Shown here: piece after piece, positions 34,811 through 43,015 of the stretch
Layout: every line of letters starts with the position of its first letter
How positions within the stretch are numbered: position 1 is the stretch's first letter
DNA from: Limnohabitans sp. 103DPR2
GTDB taxonomy: Bacteria > Pseudomonadota > Gammaproteobacteria > Burkholderiales > Burkholderiaceae_C
Assembly (NCBI RefSeq): GCF_001412575.1
Contig: NZ_CP011834.1
Span: 434,001 to 498,000, forward strand
DNA length: 64,000 bases
Direction of reading: 5' to 3'
Made by a program: the position numbers and the translations under genes
The notes under the pieces: model-generated
The model's database searches: none
What the model was told of the DNA's origin: nothing
Seen by the model: only the letters and a program-made list of their open reading frames with translations

Positions 34811-34852
34811 ATGGCTGGCGGTGCCGCATGGGCTGGGGGTATCATCCAGTGC

Positions 34853-35431
34853 ATGCTAGACCTGCGAATTCAGCAACATTTCATCGACAGTGCCGACCTG
34901 CAATACCAGGCCGCCGAAACCTTGGCCAAACCCTTGGATGCGGGCGTCCAGGCGCTCATGGCCTGCGTCACCAGTGGTGGCAAGGTGATGGTTTGCGGCG
35001 AGGGCAGTGCAGCCGCTTTGGCACAGTACTTTGCCAGCTTGTTCGTGGGTGGCTTTGAACGCGAGCGTCCCGAACTGGCGGCCATCGCTTTGCGCCACGA
35101 AGGCTTGGGCGATCCCGCCTATGCCGGCTTGGCGCGACAAGTCCGCGCATTGGGCCAAGCGGGTGATGTGCTGTTGCTGCTCACCGCCAATGGCGAAGAA
35201 GAAGGTTTGTTGCGCGCTTTGCATGCAGCCCACGAACGCGACATGACCGTCATTGCCCTCACAGGCAAAGGCGGCGGTGCTGTGGCCAAGGCCTTGCGCG
35301 AGACCGATGTGCACGTAGGCATCCCCCATGACCGTGCTGCCCGCATTCGCGAAGTCCAACAACTGGCTTTGCATTGCCTGTGCGATGGTGTGGACGCCCA
35401 ACTCATGGGTGACCAAGACACCTTGTCCTAA
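34853..35431 (+). CDS. diaA: SIS-domain protein, DiaA/GmhA-like
   Basis: The protein is 192 residues from the start MLDLRIQQHFIDSADLQYQA. It has a SIS phosphosugar-binding fold: VTSGGKVMVCGEGSAAALA, ASLFVGGFERERPELAAIAL, and DVLLLLTANGEEEGLLRALHAA. DVHVGIPHDRAARIREVQQLALH is typical of DiaA, which regulates replication initiation through DnaA. GmhA (phosphoheptose isomerase) is the other option. The yraN-diaA-dolP gene order seen in E. coli favours DiaA. An earlier in-frame ATG (34811) directly after yraN is less family-like. Confidence 0.85.
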   Translation: MLDLRIQQHFIDSADLQYQAAETLAKPLDAGVQALMACVTSGGKVMVCGEGSAAALAQYFASLFVGGFERERPELAAIALRHEGLGDPAYAGLARQVRALGQAGDVLLLLTANGEEEGLLRALHAAHERDMTVIALTGKGGGAVAKALRETDVHVGIPHDRAARIREVQQLALHCLCDGVDAQLMGDQDTLS

Positions 35432-35452
35432 TCACCTTCCAAACTGGCGCAA

Positions 35453-35481
35453 TTCACATTCTGTCTGCACCCGATTAAAAT
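35453..35481 (+). promoter_or_regulatory. Sigma70-like promoter for dolP
   Basis: TTCACA (35453-35458) and TAAAAT (35476-35481) are separated by exactly 17 bp and each matches the consensus in 5 of 6 positions. They lie in the 78-bp gap before dolP, leaving a leader of about 20 nt that contains AAGGA eight nt before the GTG start. In E. coli dolP is under sigmaE; I see no GAACTT-type sigmaE element here. Confidence 0.55.
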
Positions 35482-35509
35482 ATTTCAAGACTCTCTAAGG
35501 ATTACTCAA

Positions 35510-36160
35510 GTGAAACTCAATCTCAAACGTTGGATGTTGTCTGGTTTGGCCGTCGGTGCCGTCATCTCCAGTTTGTCGGCCTGCGCACCTTTGGTGGTGG
35601 GCAGCGCAGTGATGAGTGGCATGGTGGCCATTGACCGCCGCACCGCCGGTATTCAATTGGAAGACGAAGGCATCGAGTTGCGCACGGCGCAAGGTTTGCG
35701 ACAAAACCTCAGCGATGCAGCGCACGTCAATGTCACCAGCTACAACCGCATGGTGCTCTTGACGGGTGAAGTCAGCTCTGCCGCCGAGAAAGAGCGCGCT
35801 GAGCGCTTGGCCAAGAGCCAAGAAAACGTGTCGTCCGTGGTGAATGACTTGGCCATTGAACCTGCCAGCTCGCTCACACAGCGCTCTAAGGACGCCATCA
35901 CCACAGGCCAAATCAAAGCCTTGTTGGTGGATGCCAAAGATCTGCAATCCAACGCCTTCAAAGTGGTCACCGAGCGCGGCATTGTTTACTTGATGGGACG
36001 CGTCACGGCCCGCGAAGCACAGCGTGCCTCTGAAATTGCACGCAGCGGCAGCGTCAATGGCGTGGTCAAGGTGGTGCGCGTGTTTGAAACCATCACGGAA
36101 GAAGAACTCAAGCGCATCAGCGCACAACCCTTGTCGCCGCAAGCGCAACCCAAAATTTAA
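35510..36160 (+). CDS. dolP: BON-domain outer-membrane lipoprotein DolP (YraP)
   Basis: DolP is a lipoprotein that supports outer-membrane integrity and septal amidase activation. The 216-residue precursor has a signal with lipobox LSAC (Cys25) after a basic, hydrophobic N-terminus. Two BON domains follow: about 70-125 (VNVTSYNRMVLLTGEVSS, then ENVSSVVNDLAIEP) and 150-200 (SNAFKVVTERGIVYLMGRVT). The start codon is GTG with AAGGA upstream. A Pro/Gln-rich tail ends the protein. A bidirectional terminator follows. Confidence 0.93.
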   Translation: MKLNLKRWMLSGLAVGAVISSLSACAPLVVGSAVMSGMVAIDRRTAGIQLEDEGIELRTAQGLRQNLSDAAHVNVTSYNRMVLLTGEVSSAAEKERAERLAKSQENVSSVVNDLAIEPASSLTQRSKDAITTGQIKALLVDAKDLQSNAFKVVTERGIVYLMGRVTAREAQRASEIARSGSVNGVVKVVRVFETITEEELKRISAQPLSPQAQPKI

Positions 36161-36190
36161 TTGCCGCGCAAAGTACAGCAAGACCAAGCA

Positions 36191-36220
36191 AAAGGGCTCT
36201 GAATTTCAGAGCCCTTTTTT
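36191..36220. terminator. Bidirectional rho-independent terminator
   Basis: AAAGGGCTCTGA pairs with TCAGAGCCCTTT in a 12-bp stem around a 3-nt loop. On the plus strand the 3' arm runs into a tract of seven or more T. On the minus strand the arm ends in TTTT. It lies between the convergent dolP and hydroxyacid dehydrogenase genes and should end both transcripts. This is the clearest terminator in the window. Confidence 0.9.
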
Positions 36221-36242
36221 TCTCTGTCATGCAGAGCGTTGC

Positions 36243-37157
36243 TTACTTCAAGCGTTTGATCAAGCTGGAAGTGTCCCAGCGCTTGCCGCCCATTTGCTGC
36301 ACGTCGGCATAGAACTGGTCCACCAAGGCCGTGACGGGCAAGCGCGCGCCATTGCGCTTGGCTTCGTCCATCACCAGACCTAAGTCTTTGCGCATCCAAT
36401 CGACGGCAAAACCAAAGTCAAACTTGTCGGCCACCATGGTCTTGCCGCGGTTGTCCATTTGCCAGCTTTGTGCAGCACCTTTGCCAATCACGTCCAGCAC
36501 CAGGTTCATGTCGAGGCCGGCCTTTTGGCCAAAGGCAACCGCTTCCGACAAGCCTTGCACCAAGCCCGCAATGCAAACTTGGTTGACCATCTTGGTCAAT
36601 TGGCCGGCGCCAGACTCACCCATCAGGGTGTAGGCACGAGAGAAGGCCATGGCAGCAGGCTTGGTGAGTTCGAAGATGGCGGCATCACCGCCGCACATCA
36701 CGGTCAGCAAACCGTTTTGCGCACCGCCTTGACCACCCGACACGGGCGCATCGATGAAGTTCAGACCTTGTGCTTTGGCGGCCGCATACAGTTCACGTGC
36801 CACATTGGCAGAGGCCGTGGTGTGGTCCACAAAAATGGCGCCTTTTTTCATGCCTGCAAAAGCGCCGTCAGGTCCCAAAACCACAGCGCGCAAATCGTCG
36901 TCATTGCCCACGCAGCAAAAAACGATGTCGGCGTTTTTCACGGCTTCACGGGGCGTGGGTGCATGGGCTGGCTGACGTGAGTCGGCAAACTCTTGGCACC
37001 AAGCGGCTGCTTTGGCTTCGCTGCGGTTGTAAACCGTGACCGCGTGACCTGCACGTGCCAAGTGACCTGCCATGGGATAACCCATGACGCCAAGGCCCAA
37101 AAAGGCCACATGTTGTGAAGGTGCGGGTTCGTAGGTTTTGGCGTTCAAGCTGCTCAT
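36243..37157 (-). CDS. NAD(P)-dependent beta-hydroxyacid dehydrogenase (3-hydroxyisobutyrate dehydrogenase family)
   Basis: The 304-residue protein has the Rossmann motif VAFLGLGVMGYPMAGHLARAG, the substrate-site FIDAPVSGGQGGAQNGLLTVM, and the catalytic Lys in GAGQLTKMVNQVCIAG near residue 183. Together these define the 3-HIBADH/GarR/tartronate-semialdehyde reductase family. DFGFAVDWMRKDLGL is also conserved. The exact substrate cannot be decided. I chose the start MSSLNAKTYE; an ATG eight codons upstream is also in frame. Confidence 0.88.
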   Translation of the reverse strand: MSSLNAKTYEPAPSQHVAFLGLGVMGYPMAGHLARAGHAVTVYNRSEAKAAAWCQEFADSRQPAHAPTPREAVKNADIVFCCVGNDDDLRAVVLGPDGAFAGMKKGAIFVDHTTASANVARELYAAAKAQGLNFIDAPVSGGQGGAQNGLLTVMCGGDAAIFELTKPAAMAFSRAYTLMGESGAGQLTKMVNQVCIAGLVQGLSEAVAFGQKAGLDMNLVLDVIGKGAAQSWQMDNRGKTMVADKFDFGFAVDWMRKDLGLVMDEAKRNGARLPVTALVDQFYADVQQMGGKRWDTSSLIKRLK

Positions 37158-37213
37158 GATGGGTTCAGTGTTGGGTTTCAAAAGAAGGGTGAATCAAAAA
37201 ATGAAGACAGGGC

Positions 37214-38374
37214 TTAATCTTTGAAGCCGTGATTGTCCACCAGTTTTGAGTTTTGCGGGTATTTGCGCAGCAAGGCCAGCGTCTGCTGGCTGATCTCTTG
37301 GTTTTGATACAAAGCTTGCAAACTTTGGTCCAGCGTTTGCATGCCCACTGCGTGGCCGGTTTGCAAAAGGGCATACAGCTGGCTCACTTTGCCCTCTCGC
37401 ACCAGGTTGCGCACGGCCGGGGTGGCCACCATGATTTCATGTGCAGCCACACGACCCAAACCTGAGCGGTGGGGACACAGCGTTTGGGTGAGCACCGCCA
37501 CCAAACTTTCTGCAAACAAGGCACGCACCCCTTCTCTTTCCTGCGAGGGAAAGGCATCGACCAGTCGGTCAACGGCTTGCGGCGCACTGGCAGTATGCAA
37601 GGTGGCCAGTACCAAGTGGCCGGTTTCGGCCGCTGTCAGTGCCAGTTTGATGGTGCGGCTGTCACGCAACTCGCCGACCAACAGCACATCGGGATCCTCG
37701 CGCAGGGCCGCACGCAAGCCCGACTCAAAGTCGGGTGTGTCGCGTCCAACCTCACGCTGGTGCACCAAGCTGTTGTGAGAGGTGTGAATGAACTCAATCG
37801 GGTCTTCCAAGGTCACGATGTGAACTTGGCGCTCGGTGTTGATGTGATGCAGCAAGGCCGCCAGCAAGGTGGACTTGCCGCTGCCTGTGGGACCCGTGAA
37901 AAGCAACAAGCCATGGCGCTGCAGGGCCCAATGGGCAACACACGCTGGGGCATTCAAATGCTTGAGCTGGGGCATCTCATTGGGTATCAGGCGCAGCGCC
38001 AGTGCAGGCCCGCGCGCTTGCTCAAATGCATTGACACGAAAGCGTCCTAGCTCAGGCAAGCTGACGGCAAAGTCGACGTTGTTGAGCGCGGCGCTAGGGT
38101 GCAAATTGGAGCTTGTGTCTAAACCCTGGGCATGCATCAAGGCGGTGCGAATGTCGTGCACATCTTGGGCACATAACACGCGCGACATGTCGGGACGGTA
38201 CATGCTGTGCGAGGTGCAAGAAACCGATACGCGCTGCAGTTGGCCATCGATGCGCAGCCAAGCAGACTCGCCGGTTGACCAGTGAACATCGGAGGCGCCC
38301 ACGCTTCTTGCCAAGCGCAGCAGCGTGGGCCATGCGTTTCCTTGCGCTGCTGAGATTTGGTAAGCTTGTTGCAT
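37214..38374 (-). CDS. PilT/PilU-type twitching-motility ATPase
   Basis: This is a hexameric retraction ATPase of type IV pili. The 386-residue protein has Walker A TGPTGSGKSTLLAAL, Asp-box VTLEDPIEFIH, and Walker B EDPDVLLVGELRDSRTI. The His-box GHLVLATLHTASAP and the PilT-type C-terminal VRNLVREGKVSQLYALLQTG are also present. Compared with PilT it has an altered N-terminal PAS-like part with a Cys- and Met-containing insertion near residues 50-90, so it may be a paralogue. Its ATG and that of yggS share bases on opposite strands. No other pilus gene is nearby. Confidence 0.9.
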   Translation of the reverse strand: MQQAYQISAAQGNAWPTLLRLARSVGASDVHWSTGESAWLRIDGQLQRVSVSCTSHSMYRPDMSRVLCAQDVHDIRTALMHAQGLDTSSNLHPSAALNNVDFAVSLPELGRFRVNAFEQARGPALALRLIPNEMPQLKHLNAPACVAHWALQRHGLLLFTGPTGSGKSTLLAALLHHINTERQVHIVTLEDPIEFIHTSHNSLVHQREVGRDTPDFESGLRAALREDPDVLLVGELRDSRTIKLALTAAETGHLVLATLHTASAPQAVDRLVDAFPSQEREGVRALFAESLVAVLTQTLCPHRSGLGRVAAHEIMVATPAVRNLVREGKVSQLYALLQTGHAVGMQTLDQSLQALYQNQEISQQTLALLRKYPQNSKLVDNHGFKD

Positions 38375-39056
38375 GAGCACTTCAGTTTCAGTCAATCTCG
38401 CCCAAGTGCGCAAGCGAATTGAGCTTGCATGCCTTTCGGCAGAACGTCCCGCCAATGCGGTCCATTTGTTGGCTGTGTCCAAGACCATGCCTGCGCAAGC
38501 AGTGCGCGAGGCTTATGCCGCTGGGCAAGTCGCGTTTGGTGAAAACTACATTCAAGAGGGCGTCGACAAGATCGCCTCATTGACAGATTTGCCTTTAGAG
38601 TGGCATTGCATTGGCCCCATTCAAAGCAACAAAAGCAAGTTGGTGGCCGAAAACTTTGCGTGGGTCCACAGCATCGATCGATTGAAAATTGCAGAGCGTT
38701 TGTCTGCTCAGCGACCTGTCAACTTGCCTCCGCTTCAAGTTTGTTTGCAAGTGAATGTCGATGGCGGCAGCAACAAATCTGGCGTGACACCCAGCGAGCT
38801 GTTGGCATTGGCGCAAGCGGTCGCGAAATTGCCAAACCTGCAGTTGCGCGGCATCATGACCATTCCTGAACCTGCAGAAAACGAAGCGGCTGCTCGCGCC
38901 GTCCACCATCAAGCCAAAGATTTGTTCGACAGTTTGCAAGCTGCTGGTTTGAGCGTCGACACCCTGTCCATGGGCATGACCGGTGATCTTGAGGCGGCCA
39001 TTGCCGAAGGCAGTACCTGCGTGCGAGTGGGCACCGCCATTTTTGGACAGCGCTGA
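38373..39056 (+). CDS. yggS: YggS-family PLP homeostasis protein
   Basis: YggS (PLPBP) is a single-domain alanine-racemase-fold protein that binds PLP and maintains vitamin B6 and amino-acid balance. The 227-residue product has the PLP Lys37 in HLLAVSKTMPAQAVREAY, GENYIQEGVDKI, WHCIGPIQSNKSK, and the phosphate-binding end MGMTGDLEAAIAEGSTCVRVGTAIFG. Length is normal. Divergence from a pilT-like gene is a common arrangement (for example in Pseudomonas). Confidence 0.95.
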   Translation: MSTSVSVNLAQVRKRIELACLSAERPANAVHLLAVSKTMPAQAVREAYAAGQVAFGENYIQEGVDKIASLTDLPLEWHCIGPIQSNKSKLVAENFAWVHSIDRLKIAERLSAQRPVNLPPLQVCLQVNVDGGSNKSGVTPSELLALAQAVAKLPNLQLRGIMTIPEPAENEAAARAVHHQAKDLFDSLQAAGLSVDTLSMGMTGDLEAAIAEGSTCVRVGTAIFGQR

Positions 39057-39104
39057 AATCAAAGCCCAGCGCTAAGGGCTGGGCTGCTGGTGTGTCACGG
39101 TTTG

Positions 39105-40598
39105 TTAAAACCGCGGCAAATCAGGGTGCGAAATTTGTCCGCCGCGAACCAACATCTTGCCGTATTCAGCACAACGGTTCAGTGTTGGAATGACTTTGCC
39201 GGGGTTGAGCAAACTCAAAGGGTCAAAGGCTTTTTTCACTGCAAACATTTGTGCGTTTTCTTCTGCAGAAAACTGCACGCACATGCTGTTGAGTTTTTCA
39301 ATGCCCACACCATGTTCCCCCGTGACAGTGCCGCCCATGGCCACACTGGTTTCCAAAATGTCGGCGCCAAACAATTCGCAGCGGTGCATTTGGTCGGGGT
39401 CGTTGGCATCGAACAAAATGAGCGGATGCAAATTGCCATCACCCGCGTGAAAGACGTTGGCGCAGCGCAGTTGGTATTTCTTTTCCATCTCTGCAATGGC
39501 CAACAAAATGTCGGCCAGTCGTTTGCGCGGAATGGTGGAGTCCATGCACATGTAATCGGGGCTGATGCGGCCCGAAGCTGGGAAGGCATTTTTGCGACCG
39601 CTCCAAAAACGCAAGCGCTCGGCTTCGTCTTTGCTCACGGCAATGGCGGTGGCGCCGCAGCCGCGCAGCACGTCGCTCATGCGGCCAATCTCTTCTTCAA
39701 CTTCTTCGGGCGTGCCATCGCTTTCGCACAGCAAAATGGCTTCGGCATTCAGGTCGTAGCCTGCGTGCACAAAATCTTCGACCGCTGCTGTCATGGGTTT
39801 GTCCATCATTTCCAGTCCTGCTGGAATGATGCCGGCGGCAATCACTGCCGCCACCGCATCACCCGCTTTGCGAATGTCGTCAAAGCTGGCCATGATGCAG
39901 CGTGCGAGTTGCGGCTTGGGCACCAACTTGACGGTGACTTCGGTGGTGATGGCCAGCATGCCTTCGCTGCCGACCAACACCGACAACAAATCAAAACCCG
40001 TGGTGTCCAAAGCATCGCTGCCAAAGGTGATGGGTTCGCCTTCAATGGTGAAGCCTCTGACTTTGAGCACGTTGTGCAAGGTGAGACCGTATTTCAGGCA
40101 GTGCACACCGCCCGAGTTTTCGGCCACATTGCCACCAATGGTGCAGGCAATTTGACTGGAGGGATCGGGGGCGTAATACAAACCATGCGGCGCGGCGGCT
40201 TCTGAGATGGCCAAGTTGCGCACGCCGCATTGAACCACCGCCGTGCGCGACACCGCATCCACTTTGACAATTTGGTTGAACTTGGCCATGGACAAGGTCA
40301 CGCCCATTTTGTGGGGCATGGCGCCGCCCGACAAACCCGTGCCAGCGCCCCGCGCCACCACGGGCACAGCCAAGGCGTGGCAGGCCTTGAGCACAGCTTG
40401 CACTTGCGCTTCGGTTTCCGGTAAAGCCACAACCAAGGGGCGCTCACGGTAAGCTGTGAGGCCATCGCACTCAAACGGCACGGTGTCTTCTAGCGTGTAC
40501 AGCAAGGCATGCTGGGGCAGAGCGTCACGCAGCGCAGCCACCACTTGCGCCTGGCGATCTGCGCGGGACAAAGCATCGATGTTGGTGAGTGCGTTCAT
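39105..40598 (-). CDS. glcD: FAD-linked oxidase, glycolate oxidase subunit GlcD / D-lactate dehydrogenase type
   Basis: The 497-residue protein has a PCMH-type FAD domain: PLVVALPETEAQVQAVLKAC, PVVARGAGTGLSGGAMP, and IGGNVAENSGGVHCLKYG. The C-terminal cap has HAGDGNLHPLILFDANDPDQ and GTVTGEHGVGIEKLNSM, characteristic of GlcD and related D-2-hydroxyacid oxidases. GlcE and GlcF do not follow here, so it may be a stand-alone D-lactate or D-2-hydroxyglutarate dehydrogenase. It converges with yggS across a GC-rich inverted repeat without a T-run. Confidence 0.9.
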   Translation of the reverse strand: MNALTNIDALSRADRQAQVVAALRDALPQHALLYTLEDTVPFECDGLTAYRERPLVVALPETEAQVQAVLKACHALAVPVVARGAGTGLSGGAMPHKMGVTLSMAKFNQIVKVDAVSRTAVVQCGVRNLAISEAAAPHGLYYAPDPSSQIACTIGGNVAENSGGVHCLKYGLTLHNVLKVRGFTIEGEPITFGSDALDTTGFDLLSVLVGSEGMLAITTEVTVKLVPKPQLARCIMASFDDIRKAGDAVAAVIAAGIIPAGLEMMDKPMTAAVEDFVHAGYDLNAEAILLCESDGTPEEVEEEIGRMSDVLRGCGATAIAVSKDEAERLRFWSGRKNAFPASGRISPDYMCMDSTIPRKRLADILLAIAEMEKKYQLRCANVFHAGDGNLHPLILFDANDPDQMHRCELFGADILETSVAMGGTVTGEHGVGIEKLNSMCVQFSAEENAQMFAVKKAFDPLSLLNPGKVIPTLNRCAEYGKMLVRGGQISHPDLPRF

Positions 40599-40644
40599 GA
40601 GAAAGCTTTCAAGCGCAATGGGTCAATGACAAAGGCAATCGGAC

Positions 40645-41493
40645 TTATTTGAAGATGACGGTTTTGTGGCCGTTGAGCAGCACACGGTGTTCGCTGTGCC
40701 ATTTGACAGCACGCGCCAACACTTGGCTTTCGGTGTCGCGGCCTTGCGTGGTAAGGTCTTCCACCGTTTTGGAGTGGTCCACACGCGCCACGTCTTGCTC
40801 AATGATCGGGCCTTCGTCCAAGTCGGCTGTGACGTAGTGTGCGGTGGCGCCAATCAGTTTGACACCGCGATCATGCGCTTGGTAATAAGGCTTGGCGCCT
40901 TTGAAGCTGGGCAAGAACGAGTGGTGAATGTTGATGGCGCGGCCCGACAGCTTGCGGCACAGTTCGTCCGACAAAATTTGCATGTAGCGCGCCAACACCA
41001 CCAGTTCTGCGCCTTCAGACTGAATGATCTCGTACTGTTTGGCTTCTGCCTCGGCTTTGTTGGCGGCCGTGACGGGAATGTGGTGGAAAGGTACGTTGTA
41101 GCTGGCCGCCAATTGGTAAAACTCGCGGTGGTTGCTGACAATGGCGCGAATGTCGATGGGCAGCAAACCGCTTTTCCAACGGAACAGCAAATCGTTCAGG
41201 CAGTGGCCTTCTTTGCTGACCAAAATGACGGTGCGCATGGGCTGCGTGGTGCTGTGCAAATTCCAAGTCATTTGGAAGGGCGTTGCAAAGCTGCTCAGTT
41301 GGGTGCGCAAGTCGGCTTCTGCCACTTGGTCACAGGCAAATTGCACGCGCATGAAAAACAGACCCGTGTCGTGGTCGTTGTATTGCGCGGCTTCTTCAAT
41401 GTTGCCGCCGCGTTCCAGCAAAAAGCCAGAGACAGCGTGCACGATGCCCGTTCTGTCGGGGCAAGAGAGCGTGAGAATAAATGCGTGATTCAT
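40645..41493 (-). CDS. purU: Formyltetrahydrofolate deformylase
   Basis: PurU hydrolyses 10-formyl-THF to formate and THF, supplying formate for PurT and balancing one-carbon pools. The 282-residue product has an N-terminal ACT domain (ILTLSCPDRTGIVHAVSGFL) and a formyltransferase domain with the catalytic region INIHHSFLPSFKGAKPY and GATAHYVTADLDEGPIIEQD. I chose the ATG giving MNHAFILTLS; another ATG three codons upstream (41502) is equally possible. It is divergent from the aminotransferase gene. Confidence 0.94.
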   Translation of the reverse strand: MNHAFILTLSCPDRTGIVHAVSGFLLERGGNIEEAAQYNDHDTGLFFMRVQFACDQVAEADLRTQLSSFATPFQMTWNLHSTTQPMRTVILVSKEGHCLNDLLFRWKSGLLPIDIRAIVSNHREFYQLAASYNVPFHHIPVTAANKAEAEAKQYEIIQSEGAELVVLARYMQILSDELCRKLSGRAINIHHSFLPSFKGAKPYYQAHDRGVKLIGATAHYVTADLDEGPIIEQDVARVDHSKTVEDLTTQGRDTESQVLARAVKWHSEHRVLLNGHKTVIFK

Positions 41494-41603
41494 GGGCGAC
41501 ATTGTCGCAGGGACGCGGCCACTTTGCCAAAACTCGGGCTTTGGCGGGTTTACACTGGCCACTTGATGAATTTTTAGCCCTATTGGGGCGGCGAGGTGAT
41601 CAC

Positions 41604-42965
41604 ATGTCTTCTCCACAAAGTCAGCATCCAGCCGGCAGCACGGCCTTCAACATGGACCATCAGTGGTTGCCCTTCACGGCCAATCGCCATTTCAAGCAAG
41701 AACCGCGCATTTTTGTGGCGGCCGAGGGCATGCACTTCACCACCCACGATGGCCGCCAGGTGGTCGATGGCATTTCCAGTTTGTGGTGCGTGGGCGCCGG
41801 TCACAACCGCAGACCCATTGCCGAGGCCATCAAGAAGCAACTTGACACCCTGGACTACGCCACCGCCTTCCAAATCAGCAACGACCAGGCCTTTGAAGCG
41901 GCCCAAATGATTGCCGACTTGTGCCCTGGTGACTTGAACAAAGTGCTGTTTTGCAATTCAGGCTCAGAGGCTGCTGACACCGCTTTGAAAGTGGCCTTGG
42001 CCTATCACCGTGCCCGTGGCGAAGGCCATCGCAACGTGTTCATTGGCCGCGAAAAGGGCTATCACGGCGTCAACTTTGGCGGCATGAGCGTGGGGGGCTT
42101 GCCCGCCAACCGCAAAGTCTATGGCGCGCAGTTGTTGCCCCGCGTGGACCACATGCGTTTCATCCATGACCCGGTTAACCACGCCTACATTCACAATGAA
42201 GAGCCTGTGTGGCAAGAAGATCCCTTGCTGGAATTGGAAGGCCGCATCTTGGCCCTGCACGATCCCAGCAACGTGGCGGCCATCATTGTGGAACCCGTGG
42301 CCGGGTCGGCGGGTTGGTACCTGCCACCCAAGGGCTACCTCAAGCGCCTGCGTGAAATTTGCGACAAGCACGGCATCTTGCTGATTTTTGACGAAGTGAT
42401 CACGGGCTTTGGCCGCATGGGAACCAACTTTGGTGCCGACTACTACGGCGTGGTACCCGACATGCTCAACTTCGCCAAATGCGTCACCAACGGTGTCATT
42501 CCTTTGGGCGGCGTGGTGTGCCGTGACTTCATTTACGACGCCATGATGAATTCCGGCGCGCCCGATTACGCCATCGAGTTTTTCCACGGCTACACCTACT
42601 CAGGTCACCCTGTGTCGTGTGCTGCGGCCATTGCCACATTGAAATTGCTGAAAGAAGAAAACCTGTTTGCACGTGCGGGCCAAATGGGTCCCGTGTTGGG
42701 CGATGCCATGCACAGCGCTTTCAAAGGCTTGCCCAATGTCATTGGCATTCGCAGCTTGGGCTTGGCCGGCGCAGTGGAGTTGGCTTCCATTCCGGGTGCC
42801 CCAGGCAAACGCGCTTATGACATCTTCTTGGATTGTTTCCACAAAGGGGTCTTGGTTCGATCTGCTGGCGAGAACCTGGTGCTTTGCCCGCCCTACATTG
42901 TGGAAAAAGAGCACATCGACAAGATGGTCAACACCTTGGCTGACAGCATTCGCCAACATGCTTGA
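41604..42965 (+). CDS. Class III aminotransferase (omega-amino acid:pyruvate transaminase type)
   Basis: The 453-residue PLP enzyme has VVDGISSLWCVGAGHNRRPI, LFCNSGSEAADTALKVAL, and the aromatic stack EKGYHGVNFGG. The cofactor Asp lies in LLIFDEVITGFGRMG, and the Schiff-base Lys is expected in NFAKCVTNGVIPLGGV near residue 292. The MDHQWLPFTANRHFK opening and overall length match beta-alanine:pyruvate transaminases. GAGGTG lies 6 nt before the chosen ATG. The substrate (beta-alanine, taurine or another omega-amine) remains inference. Confidence 0.92.
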   Translation: MSSPQSQHPAGSTAFNMDHQWLPFTANRHFKQEPRIFVAAEGMHFTTHDGRQVVDGISSLWCVGAGHNRRPIAEAIKKQLDTLDYATAFQISNDQAFEAAQMIADLCPGDLNKVLFCNSGSEAADTALKVALAYHRARGEGHRNVFIGREKGYHGVNFGGMSVGGLPANRKVYGAQLLPRVDHMRFIHDPVNHAYIHNEEPVWQEDPLLELEGRILALHDPSNVAAIIVEPVAGSAGWYLPPKGYLKRLREICDKHGILLIFDEVITGFGRMGTNFGADYYGVVPDMLNFAKCVTNGVIPLGGVVCRDFIYDAMMNSGAPDYAIEFFHGYTYSGHPVSCAAAIATLKLLKEENLFARAGQMGPVLGDAMHSAFKGLPNVIGIRSLGLAGAVELASIPGAPGKRAYDIFLDCFHKGVLVRSAGENLVLCPPYIVEKEHIDKMVNTLADSIRQHA

Positions 42966-43015
42966 GGGCTTGAAGGAACGCACAACACCCGCTGGTTGTT
43001 GGGGGTGAGTGTTTC

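Noticed and set aside
39063..39085. AGCCCAGC/GCTGGGCT inverted repeat between yggS and glcD as terminator
   Set aside because: The stem is 8 bp with a 7-nt loop and no T-run on either strand; it may be chance.
39090..40205. A 371-codon plus-strand reading frame antisense to glcD
   Set aside because: Its product has many His, Gln and Phe and no recognisable motif. The opposite strand codes for GlcD with clear FAD motifs. Long antisense frames are common at this base composition.
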